64,000 bases of DNA, from the NCBI RefSeq assembly GCF_001544695.2, contig NZ_FCOM02000003.1, positions 287,543 to 351,542 of the forward strand, given 5' to 3'. The position numbers were made by a program, and so were the translations under genes. The stretch comes from Caballeronia arvi. Lineage in GTDB: Bacteria > Pseudomonadota > Gammaproteobacteria > Burkholderiales > Burkholderiaceae. Shown here one piece after another: positions 16,778-26,463 of this stretch. The stretch's first letter is position 1; every line of letters begins with the position of its first letter. The notes below the pieces were generated by a model, which saw only the letters and a program-made list of their open reading frames with translations, did not search any database and was not told where the DNA came from.

Positions 16778-19006
16778 ATGTCCACCGCGCCTGACATCAC
16801 GCAGTCCTTCATCGGACGGCCCCAGTCGCGCATCGACGGACCGCTGAAGGTCTGCGGCCGCGCGACTTACACATCTGACGTCGACTTGCCCGGCATGCTG
16901 GTTGCCGTGCCGGTCGGCAGCACCATCGCGAGCGGCAAGATCACGTCGCTCGAATTCGCCGCCGCGCAAGCCATGCCCGGCGTGAAGCTGATTCTGCATC
17001 GCGGCAATATCGGCCGCTTCTATCGCATCTCGGGCAATTCCATCGACACCGGTTTCGTCGATGAAAACCGCCCGCCCTTCGAAGACGACATCATTCGCTA
17101 TTACGGGCAATACGTCGCGCTCGTCGTCGCGGATACGTTCGAGCAGGCGAGCGCCGCGGCCGCCGCGATCAAGGTCGGTTACGACAAGACGCCGCATGAC
17201 GTGAGTGCGACGTTCGATATCGACAAAAAGCTCGATACGCACAGCGAACGCGGCGATCCCGACAAGGCCTTCGACGATGCACCTGTGAAGATCGACGAGA
17301 GGTATGTGACGCCCGTCGAGACGCATAACCCGATCGAATTGCACGCGACCATCGCGCACTGGAACGGCGAGAGCTACACGTTCTATGAAACCAGTCAGGC
17401 CGTCGCGAATCATCAGGGCACGCTGATGCAGATGATGGGCCTGCCGAAAGAGAAAGTGCGCGTGATCTCGCGTTATCTCGGCTCGGGCTTCGGCGGCAAG
17501 CTATGGATGTGGCCGCATTCGCTGCTCGCCGCCGCCGCGACGCGGCAGCTCGAACGGCCCGTCAAGCTCGTGCTGTCGCGCAAGATGATGTTCCAGAACG
17601 TCGGGCATCGTCCGACGACGCAGCAGCGCGTGCGGCTCGCGGCGACGCAGGACGGCAAGCTCGTGTCGCTGCGGCATGACTTCGTGAATCACGAGGCCAT
17701 CGCCGACGACTACGCGGAAGATTGCGGCGAAGCGACGCCTTCGATGTACAGCACGCCCAATCTTCGCGTGACGGGCGGCACGGTCAAGCGCAATGTCGGC
17801 TCGCCCACGTCGATGCGCGGACCCGGCGCCGTGCCCGGTTTGTACGCGCTGGAATCGGCGATGGATGAGCTGGCTATCGCGCTGAAGATCGATCCTGTCG
17901 AGCTGCGTTTGCGCAATGAGCCGAAAGTCGATGAAAGCAGCGGCCTGCCGTTTTCGTCGCGGCATTTCGTCGAATGCCTGAAGACCGGCGCGGAGAAATT
18001 CGGCTGGAGCAGGCGCACGCCGGAAGTCGGCTCGATGAAGCGCGATGGCCTGACGCTCGGCTGGGGCGTCGGCGCATGCAGTTGGCCGGGCCTGCGCTTC
18101 TCGGCGGACGCGACCGTCGATCTGCGCGCGGACGGCACGGCGCGCGTCGCGTGCGGCACGCAGGATATCGGCACGGGCACGTACACGATCCTCGCGCAGA
18201 TCGTCGCGGAGCATACGGGCATTCCGCTCGACAGGATCGAAGTCGGCCTCGGCGATACCGCGTTGCCGCTCGGTCCGGTATCGGGCGGATCGGCGGCGAC
18301 GGCATCGGTGATTCCGGCGGTATCGGATGCGGTGCGCGGGGCCATCAAGACGCTGCTCGCGCGTGCATCGAAGATCGAAGAACTGCCTTTCGCCGGCGTC
18401 AAAGCCGAAGAGCTCGCGATGAGCGGCGGGCATGTGCATCGCAAGAACGAGCGGCCGGAGAGCGGCGTGCCGTTTGCGCGCATTCTCGAAGCGGCGAAGC
18501 TGCATGCGGCGTCGGGCAGCGGCAGCGCGAAAGGCGGCTTCGACGATCCGCTGAAGAAGAAGTGGTCGATCCACTCGTACGGCGCGCATTTCGCCGAAGT
18601 GACGTGGGAACCCGCGACGGCGCGTCTGCGCGTGAGCCGCGTCGTGACCGTGATCGATGCGGGCAAGATCCTGAATCCGCGTGCGGGCCGCAATCAGATA
18701 GAAGGCGCGGTCGTGATGGGCGTCGGCATGGCGCTCTTCGAGCACACTGTCTACGACGAACGAAGCGGCGCGCCGGTCAACAGCAGTCTCGCCGATTACG
18801 TCGTCGCGACGAATGCGGATACGCCGAAGATGGACGTCACGTTCCTCGATTACCCCGATACGGTCTTCAACGAGCTCGGCGCGCGCGGGATCGCGGAGAT
18901 CGGGCTGGCGGGGATCGCGGCGGCGATCACGGGCGCGGTGTATCACGCGACGGGCGTGCGCGTGAGGAAGCTGCCGGTGATGATCGAGGATTTGCTGAAG
19001 ACGTAG
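16778..19006 (+). CDS. paoC: Aldehyde oxidoreductase, molybdenum cofactor-binding subunit
   Basis: 742 residues, the expected size of the PaoC/YagR large subunit. Molybdopterin-binding stretches are visible: GSGFGGKLWMW near 232, the Arg-containing SPTSMRGPGAVPG, ACGTQDIGTGTYT, GPVSGGSAATASV and the C-terminal GARGIAEIGLAGIAAAI with the likely active-site Glu. The enzyme oxidises aldehydes to acids and may detoxify aromatic aldehydes. GAGGA lies upstream of the ATG. No PaoD/XdhC-type cofactor-insertion chaperone follows in the window, unlike the usual paoABCD operon. Confidence 0.9.
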   Translation: MSTAPDITQSFIGRPQSRIDGPLKVCGRATYTSDVDLPGMLVAVPVGSTIASGKITSLEFAAAQAMPGVKLILHRGNIGRFYRISGNSIDTGFVDENRPPFEDDIIRYYGQYVALVVADTFEQASAAAAAIKVGYDKTPHDVSATFDIDKKLDTHSERGDPDKAFDDAPVKIDERYVTPVETHNPIELHATIAHWNGESYTFYETSQAVANHQGTLMQMMGLPKEKVRVISRYLGSGFGGKLWMWPHSLLAAAATRQLERPVKLVLSRKMMFQNVGHRPTTQQRVRLAATQDGKLVSLRHDFVNHEAIADDYAEDCGEATPSMYSTPNLRVTGGTVKRNVGSPTSMRGPGAVPGLYALESAMDELAIALKIDPVELRLRNEPKVDESSGLPFSSRHFVECLKTGAEKFGWSRRTPEVGSMKRDGLTLGWGVGACSWPGLRFSADATVDLRADGTARVACGTQDIGTGTYTILAQIVAEHTGIPLDRIEVGLGDTALPLGPVSGGSAATASVIPAVSDAVRGAIKTLLARASKIEELPFAGVKAEELAMSGGHVHRKNERPESGVPFARILEAAKLHAASGSGSAKGGFDDPLKKKWSIHSYGAHFAEVTWEPATARLRVSRVVTVIDAGKILNPRAGRNQIEGAVVMGVGMALFEHTVYDERSGAPVNSSLADYVVATNADTPKMDVTFLDYPDTVFNELGARGIAEIGLAGIAAAITGAVYHATGVRVRKLPVMIEDLLKT

Positions 19007-19020
19007 GTGTGTGCGATACG

Positions 19021-19064
19021 AAGCCCGGTCTTTCGTGTCGAACGTCGGCGCGAAAGCCGGGCTT
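19021..19064 (+). terminator. Stem-loop after the aldehyde oxidoreductase operon
   Basis: The arms AAGCCCGG(T)CTTTCG (19021-19035) and CGAAAGCCGGGCTT (19051-19064) pair over 14 bp with one bulge, starting 14 bp after the paoC stop. Only a weak T-rich tail follows, so it may end transcription or protect the 3' end. Confidence 0.6.
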
Positions 19065-19128
19065 GTTCGCATTCGTATAATGGAGACATGCGGCGAATCG
19101 TCGAGCCGCTCATTCATCGGAAAACGAA

Positions 19129-19842
19129 TTGAAAGACTCCAATGCGAAACCGCTGACCGAACGCGAACTCGACCGCCTGGAAGAGTTGCTCGATTCCTTC
19201 GGCGAAGGCGCGATGACCGTCGAAATGGTCGATGGTTTTTTCGCGGCGTTGATATGCGGCCCTGAACTGGTCCAGCCGGAGGAATGGCTGCTCGCGGTGC
19301 TGGGCAAAGACTATGCGCGCGCGAATGACGACGACGCCCGGCATACGCTGTTCCTGCTGATTCGTCACTGGAACACCATCGCGGACACGCTCGAACTCAC
19401 ACTGACCGAAGAGACTGTTTATCTGCCGGTGCTCGCGCTGGACGATGAAGATGGCATCGCTCATGCCAACGAATGGGCAAAGGGCTTCATGGCCGGCGTA
19501 GACATGCGCCGTGACAGCTGGCTGGGCTTGTTCAACGACGAGAATCACGCGGGATCGCTGGCTCCGATTCTGATGCTCTATCACGAGAACGATCCGGATC
19601 CGGAACTGCGCATCGATTCCAGTGCGCTGAAAAACCGCGACGACGTGATAAAGGTGATGATCGCGGGCCTGAACCATATCTATCGCTATTTCGACGAGCG
19701 GCGCCAGGAGAATGCGCGGCGCGATGCGCAAGCAGCGATGCCGTTGACGAGCAATAAGGTCGGCAGAAACGAACCGTGTCCGTGCGGCAGCGGGCGCAAG
19801 TACAAGCATTGCTGCGGGGCGGGTACTTCTACGGTGCATTGA
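19129..19842 (+). CDS. UPF0149/YecA family protein with C-terminal SEC-C zinc motif
   Basis: 237 residues. Residues about 8-180 match the UPF0149 (YgfB/YecA) helical family ([42 protein letters not shown]). The C-terminus is a SEC-C domain, [18 protein letters not shown], that binds zinc and in SecA contacts SecB and ribosomes. The start is TTG at 19129, the only one giving the conserved N-terminal helix; GGAAA upstream is a modest ribosome binding site. The role is unknown, possibly in protein targeting or ribosome interaction. Confidence 0.83.
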   Translation: MKDSNAKPLTERELDRLEELLDSFGEGAMTVEMVDGFFAALICGPELVQPEEWLLAVLGKDYARANDDDARHTLFLLIRHWNTIADTLELTLTEETVYLPVLALDDEDGIAHANEWAKGFMAGVDMRRDSWLGLFNDENHAGSLAPILMLYHENDPDPELRIDSSALKNRDDVIKVMIAGLNHIYRYFDERRQENARRDAQAAMPLTSNKVGRNEPCPCGSGRKYKHCCGAGTSTVH

Positions 19843-19912
19843 GCGGCGGGGGCGGGCGGATGAGGGCGAAATCGCTATGCTAGACTGCGCTCACACCCCT
19901 GCGCTCGGTCGT

Positions 19913-19927
19913 GCGTTACCGTAACGC
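19913..19927. promoter_or_regulatory. Perfect palindrome upstream of the toxin-antitoxin pair
   Basis: GCGTTAC-C-GTAACGC has perfect 7-bp arms around one base, 17 bp before the ATG at 19945. A TATGCT -10-like hexamer lies upstream at 19876-19881. The position fits an autoregulatory operator of the MntA/HepT operon. Confidence 0.5.
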
Positions 19928-19944
19928 CCATATACGTAAAAGCC

Positions 19945-20235
19945 ATGAAGCCTTCCATCGCACTAGAAGCTCATCGTGAGGAAATTCGTCTCATCATCGA
20001 AGCGCATCACGCGTCGAATGCGCGTGTCTTCGGTTCCGTGGCACGCGGAGAGGATACTGACGAAAGCGATCTCGACCTGCTCATCGACCCAACGCCAGAT
20101 ACAACGCTCTTTGATCTCGGCGCCATCCGAAGGAAACTGCGAGCCTTGCTCGGTGTTCCGGTGGACGTGCTGACTTCGGGTGCGATTCCTGATCGCAAGC
20201 GCGATGCCATTCTTGGAAGTGCGCTACCTGTATGA
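19945..20235 (+). CDS. mntA: MntA-type nucleotidyltransferase antitoxin
   Basis: 96 residues of the minimal nucleotidyltransferase family. The motif GS-x10-DxD is intact (Gly30-Ser31, Asp42, Asp44: GSVARGEDTDESDLD). In characterised HepT/MntA systems MntA adds AMP units to the HepT toxin and so neutralises it. The stop overlaps the start of hepT by 4 bp (ATGA), ensuring coupled translation. The pair lies in a slightly lower-GC patch between two core genes, typical of mobile toxin-antitoxin modules. The ribosome binding site is weak. Confidence 0.88.
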   Translation: MKPSIALEAHREEIRLIIEAHHASNARVFGSVARGEDTDESDLDLLIDPTPDTTLFDLGAIRRKLRALLGVPVDVLTSGAIPDRKRDAILGSALPV

Positions 20236-20597
20236 GTCGCGACGCGTTGCTTCTGGTTGAATACCTGGGTCACATCTGTACAGCGATCGAACGAATAGAG
20301 CGTTATACCGCCGAGATGGATCAGACGGCCTTTCTGGCTAATGAACTCGTGCAGGACGCAGTGATCCGCAACTTCGAAATTGTCGGAGAAGCAAGCCGGA
20401 ACATCGGCAAATACTATCCTGCGTTTGCAGCAGCGCATCCGGACGTCGATTTCTCTTCCGCGTACGAAATGCGGAACGTACTTGCTCACGGATATCACCA
20501 GGTAGAGCCGGAAATCGTCTGGAAAACCATCATCAAGAGCTTGCCAGCGTTCAAAAGACAGATTCAAGCGTTGATAGCATCGCTAGCGAACGCTTGA
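20232..20597 (+). CDS. hepT: HepT-type HEPN ribonuclease toxin
   Basis: 121 residues, alpha-helical HEPN fold. The catalytic R-x4-H motif is intact (Arg81 to His86 in RNVLAHGY) and is followed by Tyr88, the residue AMPylated by MntA in known systems. The active form is expected to be a dimer that cuts RNA and stops growth. It is the second gene of the antitoxin/toxin operon, overlapping mntA by 4 bp. All key residues are present, so the toxin is probably functional. Confidence 0.9.
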   Translation: MSRDALLLVEYLGHICTAIERIERYTAEMDQTAFLANELVQDAVIRNFEIVGEASRNIGKYYPAFAAAHPDVDFSSAYEMRNVLAHGYHQVEPEIVWKTIIKSLPAFKRQIQALIASLANA

Positions 20598-20761
20598 CCA
20601 CGCGTAACCCGCCGCCACGCCCGATCGCGCACGTCTCGCACATCCCTGCTCAGGCACACCGCTTGCAGCTCCCCCGCGCTTCGATCCTCCCCCAAGACGC
20701 GCTAACATAGGGACCAGCCCATCCCAAAACCCCTGTGTAGCAGCAATCAGCCGGAGTGCCC

Positions 20762-22939
20762 ATGAACGACATGATCAAACAACACGGCCTGCAGGTCGAC
20801 GCCAGCCTCGCAAGGTTCGTCGATGAAGAAGCCATCCCCGGCACGGGCGTCGACAGCGCATCGTTCTGGAAAGGTTTCGATGCCATCGTGCACGATCTCG
20901 CCCCGAAGAACCGCGCGCTGCTCGCCGAGCGCGACCGCCTCCAGACCGAGCTCGACAACTGGCATCGCAGCAATCCCGGCCCCGTGCGCGATCTGCGCGC
21001 CTATCGCAAGTTTCTCGAAGACATCGGCTATATCGTGTCCGCGCCCGCGCATGTGCAGGCGAGCACCGCCAATGTCGATCGCGAAATCGCCGAGCAGGCC
21101 GGCCCGCAACTCGTCGTGCCGCTCTCGAATCTCCGCTATGCGCTCAACGCCGCCAACGCGCGCTGGGGCAGCCTCTACGACGCGCTGTACGGCACCGACG
21201 CCATCGACGAATCCGACGGCGCCGAGCGCACCGCGCAATTCAATCCGAAGCGCGGCGCGAAAGTAATCGCCTACGCGCGCGCCTTCCTCGACGACCACGC
21301 GCCCCTCGCCCACGGCTCGCACGCCGATGCGACGAAGTACGGCGTCGAGCAAGGCAAGCTCGTCGTCACGCTGAAGGATGGCGCCAGGGGCGGCCTCGCG
21401 AACGGCGAACAGTTCGCGGGCTTTCAGGGCGATGCAAAAGAGCCGTCCGCGATTCTGCTCAAGCACAACGACCTGCACTTCGAGATTCAGATCGACGCGA
21501 ATCACTCCATCGGCAAAACGGATGCCGCGCACGTCAAGGACGTGCTGATGGAAGCGGCGGTGAGCACGATCATCGACTGTGAAGACTCGGTCGCGGCCGT
21601 CGATGCCGCCGACAAGACGCAGCTCTATCGCAACTGGCTCGGCCTCATGCAAGGCCATCTCGCCGAGCAGGTGACGAAGAACGGCAAGAGCTTCACGCGC
21701 AGCATGAACCCGGACCGCGAATACACCGCGCCCAACGGCGGCACGATCAAGCTGCACGGACGTTCGCTCTTGTTCGTTCGCAACGTCGGCCATCTGATGA
21801 CGAATCCCGCCGTGCTCGACCGCGACGGCAACGAGATTCCGGAAGGCATCCTCGACGGCGTGATGACCACGCTCGGCGCGATGCACGATCTCAAGAACAA
21901 GATGAACTCGCGCACGGGTTCCATCTATATCGTGAAGCCGAAGATGCACGGCCCCGCCGAAGTCGCGTTCGCGGACGAGCTGTTCTCGCGCGTCGAAGAT
22001 CTGCTCGGCCTGCCGCGTCACACGATCAAGATGGGCATCATGGACGAGGAGCGCCGCACCAGCGTGAACCTGAAGGCGTGCATCGCGGCGGCGGGCGCGC
22101 GCGTCGCGTTCATCAACACGGGCTTTCTGGATCGCACCGGCGACGAGATGCATTCGTCGATGGAAGCCGGCCCGATGATGCGCAAGGGTGACATGAAGTC
22201 ATCGAAGTGGATCAGCGCGTACGAGCGCAGCAACGTGCTCGTCGGCCTGAACACGGGCCTGCGCGGGCGCGCGCAGATCGGCAAGGGCATGTGGGCGATG
22301 CCCGATCTCATGCACGCAATGCTCGAACAGAAGATCGGGCATCCGCGGGCGGGCGCGAACACTGCATGGGTGCCCTCGCCCACGGCGGCTACGCTGCACG
22401 CGCTGCACTATCACATGGTCGATGTGCAACAGGTTCAGCAGGAACTCGAAAGCATCGACTACGACGGCCAGAGAAACGAGCTGCTCGATGGCTTGCTGAC
22501 GATTCCCGTCGTCGATAAGCCGTCGTGGTCGGAAGAGGACATCAAGAATGAAATCGAGAACAACGCGCAGGGCATTCTCGGTTATGTCGTGCGCTGGGTC
22601 GATCAGGGCGTCGGCTGCTCAAAGGTGCCGGACATACACGATGTCGGCCTGATGGAAGACCGCGCGACGCTGCGCATTTCGAGCCAGCACATCGCGAACT
22701 GGCTGCGGCATGGCATCGTCACGGAAGAACAGGTTCGCGCGACGCTCGAACGCATGGCCGCCGTGGTCGACAAGCAGAACGAAGCCGATCCGACCTATTG
22801 CCCGATGGCGCCTTCATTCGACAGCTCGTTCGCGTTCAAGGCCGCGTGCGCGCTCGTGTTCGAAGGCCGCACGCAGCCGAGCGGCTATACGGAACCGCTG
22901 CTGCACAAGTTCCGTTTGGCGGTCAAGCAATCGATGTAA
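20762..22939 (+). CDS. glcB: Malate synthase G
   Basis: 725 residues, the length of the single-subunit G isoform, which condenses glyoxylate with acetyl-CoA to malate in the glyoxylate/glycolate pathway. Typical segments are seen: [71 protein letters not shown]. The C-terminal segment is [17 protein letters not shown], the usual PxMAP-like end. The ATG at 20762 follows GGAG. No glycolate oxidase genes are adjacent, so it stands as a single transcription unit here. Confidence 0.97.
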   Translation: MNDMIKQHGLQVDASLARFVDEEAIPGTGVDSASFWKGFDAIVHDLAPKNRALLAERDRLQTELDNWHRSNPGPVRDLRAYRKFLEDIGYIVSAPAHVQASTANVDREIAEQAGPQLVVPLSNLRYALNAANARWGSLYDALYGTDAIDESDGAERTAQFNPKRGAKVIAYARAFLDDHAPLAHGSHADATKYGVEQGKLVVTLKDGARGGLANGEQFAGFQGDAKEPSAILLKHNDLHFEIQIDANHSIGKTDAAHVKDVLMEAAVSTIIDCEDSVAAVDAADKTQLYRNWLGLMQGHLAEQVTKNGKSFTRSMNPDREYTAPNGGTIKLHGRSLLFVRNVGHLMTNPAVLDRDGNEIPEGILDGVMTTLGAMHDLKNKMNSRTGSIYIVKPKMHGPAEVAFADELFSRVEDLLGLPRHTIKMGIMDEERRTSVNLKACIAAAGARVAFINTGFLDRTGDEMHSSMEAGPMMRKGDMKSSKWISAYERSNVLVGLNTGLRGRAQIGKGMWAMPDLMHAMLEQKIGHPRAGANTAWVPSPTAATLHALHYHMVDVQQVQQELESIDYDGQRNELLDGLLTIPVVDKPSWSEEDIKNEIENNAQGILGYVVRWVDQGVGCSKVPDIHDVGLMEDRATLRISSQHIANWLRHGIVTEEQVRATLERMAAVVDKQNEADPTYCPMAPSFDSSFAFKAACALVFEGRTQPSGYTEPLLHKFRLAVKQSM

Positions 22940-22958
22940 GCCGTCGAGCGGCGGCGGG

Positions 22959-23144
22959 TCACTGCTCCGACCAGAGCTTGCCCGCCGTCGCCCAGTTCTC
23001 GCGCTTCACATCGGTCAGGATGATATCGACCGAACCCGGCTCGCAGCCGAGCGTCTCGCATGTCGTGCGCGTGATCGCCTCGACGAACTTGCGCTTCTCT
23101 TCCTGCGTGCGGCCTTCGAATAGCTGAATGTTGAATGTCGGCAT
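22959..23144 (-). CDS. 4-oxalocrotonate tautomerase-like protein
   Basis: 61 residues. The start MPTFNIQLFEGRTQEEKRKF exposes Pro1 after removal of Met, the catalytic base of the tautomerase superfamily. The pattern SVDIILTDVKRENWATAGKL with the Trp-containing end is typical of small trimeric or hexameric tautomerases. It would isomerise an enol/keto intermediate. It is the last gene after the aldolase (31 bp), in an apparent operon with a urea transporter. Substrate unknown. Confidence 0.88.
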   Translation of the reverse strand: MPTFNIQLFEGRTQEEKRKFVEAITRTTCETLGCEPGSVDIILTDVKRENWATAGKLWSEQ

Positions 23145-23175
23145 GGTGTCGATTTCCCGTCGAGTTGAATTCAGT

Positions 23176-23952
23176 TCAGTCACGATAAGACGCATCGATG
23201 CGGTCGAGCTTGCGCAATAGCGCCGGCCATTCGAGCGCGCCTTCGATGGCGTCATCGTCGTGCAATTGCGCCGCGGTGCGCGTGACGACTTCGGGCGTCG
23301 GCACGATCATCTTCCCCACGCCCGCGAGCGCGCGAAGCTGAATATCGCATGCCTTGACGAGCATATCCATCAGCACATAAGCCTCGGCGACGGTGCGCCC
23401 GAGCGTGAGCGGCCCGTGATTGCGCAGCAGCATCGCGCGATGCGCGCCGAGGCTTTTCACCAGCCGCTCGCCTTCCGCCGGCGAAAACGCCAGGCCTTCG
23501 TAATCGTGATACGCGAGATGGCCATGAAAGCGCATCGCGTGCTGCGACGCGGGCAACAGGCCATGCGGCTGCGTCGACACCGCGATGGCCTCGCGCACAT
23601 GCAGATGCATCACACACACCGCATCGTCGCGCGCGGCATGCACCGCGCCGTGCAGCGCGAAGCCCGTCGCGTTCACCGGATGCGCGCTTTCGCCGATCAC
23701 GTTGCCGTCGATATCGATCTTCACGAGATTGCCCGCCGTGACTTCATCGAACGAAAGGCCGAACGGATTGATGAGAAAGCGCCCCGGCTCGCCCGGCACG
23801 CTCGCGGAAATGTGCGTATAGACGACATCGTCCCAGCCGTTGAGCGCGACGAGCCGATACGCGCCGGCGAGATCGATGCGCGCGGCTTGTTCGGCGTCCG
23901 AGCGCGGCCCGCTTTCCGCGATCCTGCGCTCAGGCGTGTGGGTGAACGACAT
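23176..23952 (-). CDS. Class II aldolase/adducin family protein
   Basis: 258 residues. Zinc-binding histidines are visible in VCVMHLHVREAIAV (His-x-His) and further on in the FHGHLAYHDYEG and LRNHGPLTLG segments, the order found in class II aldolase/adducin enzymes such as fuculose-phosphate aldolase relatives. AAGGAGA lies before the ATG at 23952. The start lies inside the end of the urea transporter gene (23-bp overlap) and a tautomerase follows. The association with a tautomerase suggests cleavage or decarboxylation of a small keto acid; I cannot assign the substrate. Confidence 0.85.
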   Translation of the reverse strand: MSFTHTPERRIAESGPRSDAEQAARIDLAGAYRLVALNGWDDVVYTHISASVPGEPGRFLINPFGLSFDEVTAGNLVKIDIDGNVIGESAHPVNATGFALHGAVHAARDDAVCVMHLHVREAIAVSTQPHGLLPASQHAMRFHGHLAYHDYEGLAFSPAEGERLVKSLGAHRAMLLRNHGPLTLGRTVAEAYVLMDMLVKACDIQLRALAGVGKMIVPTPEVVTRTAAQLHDDDAIEGALEWPALLRKLDRIDASYRD

Positions 23953-24841
23953 GCGACTCTCCTTGTTTCGATGTTCCCGACAAGCGCCGCGCGAGCACGA
24001 TCACGGCCCACGACGCCAGCACGAACGGCGCGGTCAGCGCGGCGATGCCGGCGCAATCGATCAAACGTTCGATCAGCACCGCGGCGACGATCGCGACGAA
24101 CGCATAACGCTTGCCGAGCGGCGCGGCCGCGAGCGCCGCCAGCGCCGCGTTGAAGCCGCATGCGCCCGACAGCACGACCGCATCGCTCGCGCCGCCCAGC
24201 GCGTGCAAAGTGGCGCCGAGCGCGCTGCCCGCGAGCGCCCACGCAGCCTGCGAAGGCCGCGACGCGAACAGCCCCGCTGCGATCAATGCGCCGGCGAGCG
24301 CGCCGGTCGCGAACGTGATCGGCGCGAGACCCGCGAACGCGGCTTCCAGCATCGGAATGAAGCCGGCGGCGACTTGCGGGATCGCGCCCGTGTCGCCGCG
24401 ATCCGCGAAGAGCGGCAGCCAGCACCAGGTCACGATGATCGCCGGGCTGGAGAAGATCGGCAACCGGTAGCGCGATAGCACGCGCGTGAGCCTGGCGGCG
24501 AGAAAAGTGGCGAACATCGCCGCGACGATCGCGACGGCCGCAGCCTGAGACGCATCGCCGATGAACGTGAACGCGGCCAGCGCGGCGAGCGCGCCGTTGA
24601 AGCCGTAGAGATCGTCGCGGAAGGCAGGCGCGTCGCGCTCTTCGATGATCACGCTGATGACATTGCCCGTCAGCGTGCCGATCAGAAGCCCGCAAGCGAG
24701 GCGCGGGCTCGCGCACAGGACGGCGAGAAACAGCAGCGCGCCGGTCGCGGCATGGCGCTGAAGCACGATTTGCCCGATCGCGCGGGCGAAGCTGCGGAGC
24801 TGGCCGCCGAAAGCGGCGGTCGAATGGAGAGCGGAGGACAT
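23930..24841 (-). CDS. Urea transporter (UT family)
   Basis: 303 residues, strongly hydrophobic, about 10 helices in two homologous halves. The UT signature is seen in the first half (FRDDLYGFNGALAALAAF) and again as SGACGFNAALAALAAAPLG in the second, the two filters that line the urea channel. It would allow facilitated urea passage across the inner membrane. Downstream are an aldolase, whose start it overlaps, and a tautomerase. No urease genes are near, so its coupling to this operon is unexplained. Confidence 0.85.
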   Translation of the reverse strand: MSSALHSTAAFGGQLRSFARAIGQIVLQRHAATGALLFLAVLCASPRLACGLLIGTLTGNVISVIIEERDAPAFRDDLYGFNGALAALAAFTFIGDASQAAAVAIVAAMFATFLAARLTRVLSRYRLPIFSSPAIIVTWCWLPLFADRGDTGAIPQVAAGFIPMLEAAFAGLAPITFATGALAGALIAAGLFASRPSQAAWALAGSALGATLHALGGASDAVVLSGACGFNAALAALAAAPLGKRYAFVAIVAAVLIERLIDCAGIAALTAPFVLASWAVIVLARRLSGTSKQGESHVVHPHA

Positions 24842-24972
24842 GCTGGCGGGCGATGGCGTGCGAAGCCGCCAGCATAAAGCAGCCGGCGCGCGCCGTGCGA
24901 CGGCGGGCCGAATAACCTGTATGTGATTTGAAGCGAAAGGCGCGGCGAACGTCGCGCCAGAAGCGTAAAGCC

Positions 24973-25179
24973 TTAGTTGAACGCCATCGGAACCAGCGGC
25001 GTAGGCTCGCCGACACCCGGATTAGCCAGCGACAACTCCGAGCTCAACTTCACCATTTCCGTAACGTTTTCGCGGAAATTAGGGTGCTTTTCCCATGTGA
25101 TGTAGCTCGCGTCCATGACGGCGGACAGCGCGAGCAGGGCGAAAGCAACTTTTTCGAGCACTTGGAAATGGCGGCGCAT
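24973..25179 (-). CDS. Small single-span membrane protein
   Basis: 68 residues: an N-terminal helix (VLEKVAFALLALSAVMDASY) followed by a polar tail. GAGGAA lies 8 bases before the ATG, a good ribosome binding site, and a TACAAT -10 hexamer (minus strand, 25204-25209) lies upstream. I recognise no family, but a strong translation signal and normal codon use support it as a real gene. It stands alone between the urea transporter and the alcohol dehydrogenase. Confidence 0.6.
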   Translation of the reverse strand: MRRHFQVLEKVAFALLALSAVMDASYITWEKHPNFRENVTEMVKLSSELSLANPGVGEPTPLVPMAFN

Positions 25180-25216
25180 GATCTGTTCCTCAATCTTTGC
25201 GGCATTGTAACAGACT

Positions 25217-25240
25217 TAAGGGTTTTCCCCTAAGGGTTTT
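25217..25240. repeat. Two 10-bp direct repeats upstream of the 68-aa gene
   Basis: TAAGGGTTTT occurs at 25217-25226 and 25231-25240, spaced 14 bp, just upstream (minus strand) of the TACAAT -10 hexamer. They occupy the -35 region and may be regulator half-sites. Confidence 0.5.
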
Positions 25241-25293
25241 GTTGCAATGCCGCAAATCGCCCGCGCCAACGCGCGCTGCGCCGCAGTGCGTGA

Positions 25294-26433
25294 TTACATC
25301 GATGCTTCGAGGATCGCTTCGTAATCCGCGCTCGATGCCTCGCGTGGATTCGTCTTATGACTGTGGTCCTTCAGCGCGCCCGCGACGATGCGCGGAAACA
25401 GTTCGCGCGTGACGCCCAGTTCCCCGAGGCCGCGCGGCAGGCCGAGCGTCGCGGTCATGGCGCGCACCGCTTCGCCGACTTCGCCGCCGGATTTCAGGCC
25501 CATCGCTTGGGCGATGCGATCCAGCTTGTCCTCTTCCTGCATCGACGGCGCGCTGCTGTTGAACGCGATCACCGCGGGCAGAAAGATCGCGTTGAGCGTG
25601 CCGTGATGCAGCTTCGGATTGATGCCGCCGAGCGAGTGACTGAGGCTGTGCACGCAGCCGAGGCCTTTCTGGAACGCGAGCGCGCCTTGCATCGATGCGC
25701 TCATCATGTTCCAGCGCGCAATGCGGTCCGAGCCGTCGCGCGTCGCGCGTTCGATGTGCCGCCATGCGCGCCACAGGCCGTCGAGCGCGATGCCGTCGGC
25801 GGGCGCGTTGAACGCGGGCGCCATGAAGGTTTCGAGGCAATGCGCGATCGCGTCCATGCCGGTCGCGGCGGTGAGCATCGGCGGCAGGCCGAGCGTGAGT
25901 TCCGGGTCGCAGATCGCGACTTTCGGCACGACATGCGGCGAGATCACGCCGACCTTGCGGCCATCGTCGAGAATGAGGATTGCGCCGCGGCCTACTTCGC
26001 TGCCCGTGCCCGCGGTCGTCGGAATGGCGATGACCGGCGCGGTTTTCGCCGTGATGCGCGCGAGGCCGCCTTCGATCACCGCGAAGCTTTGCAGCGGGCC
26101 ATCGTGCGTCGCGCAGACCGCCACGCCTTTTGCGAGATCGATCGATGAGCCGCCGCCCGCCGCGATGACGCCATCGCACTGATTCTCCTTGAACATCGCG
26201 ACGGCTTCGCGCACGGCCGCTTCGTTCGGGTTCGGCGGCGTGCCGTCGAACACCGGCACGGGCGATGACGAGTTCAGCGCGTCGAGCACCTTGTCGAGCA
26301 GGCCGGCCGCGCGAATGCCGGCATCGGTCACGACCAGCGGGCGCTTGATGCCGAGTCGTTCGCACTCGCTTGCAAGCAGGCGCACCGCGCCGAAATCGAA
26401 CTGAATCTGCGTGATGTAATTGATGAGGGGCAT
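25294..26433 (-). CDS. Iron-containing alcohol dehydrogenase
   Basis: 379 residues of the group III Fe-ADH family. The NAD-binding segment is AAGGGSSIDLAKGVAV near 95. The metal-site region is MDAIAHCLETFMAPAFNAPAD, and HSLSHSLGGINPKLHHG provides the later histidines. It oxidises or reduces a small alcohol/aldehyde or 3-hydroxyacid in the cytoplasm. The ATG at 26433 starts MPLINYITQIQFDFGA, the typical first strand. Two adjacent palindromes (26464-26489) lie 30-56 bp upstream. Substrate not evident. Confidence 0.88.
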   Translation of the reverse strand: MPLINYITQIQFDFGAVRLLASECERLGIKRPLVVTDAGIRAAGLLDKVLDALNSSSPVPVFDGTPPNPNEAAVREAVAMFKENQCDGVIAAGGGSSIDLAKGVAVCATHDGPLQSFAVIEGGLARITAKTAPVIAIPTTAGTGSEVGRGAILILDDGRKVGVISPHVVPKVAICDPELTLGLPPMLTAATGMDAIAHCLETFMAPAFNAPADGIALDGLWRAWRHIERATRDGSDRIARWNMMSASMQGALAFQKGLGCVHSLSHSLGGINPKLHHGTLNAIFLPAVIAFNSSAPSMQEEDKLDRIAQAMGLKSGGEVGEAVRAMTATLGLPRGLGELGVTRELFPRIVAGALKDHSHKTNPREASSADYEAILEASM

Positions 26434-26463
26434 GGTGACTGACTGGAAGTTATGGTCGATGCC

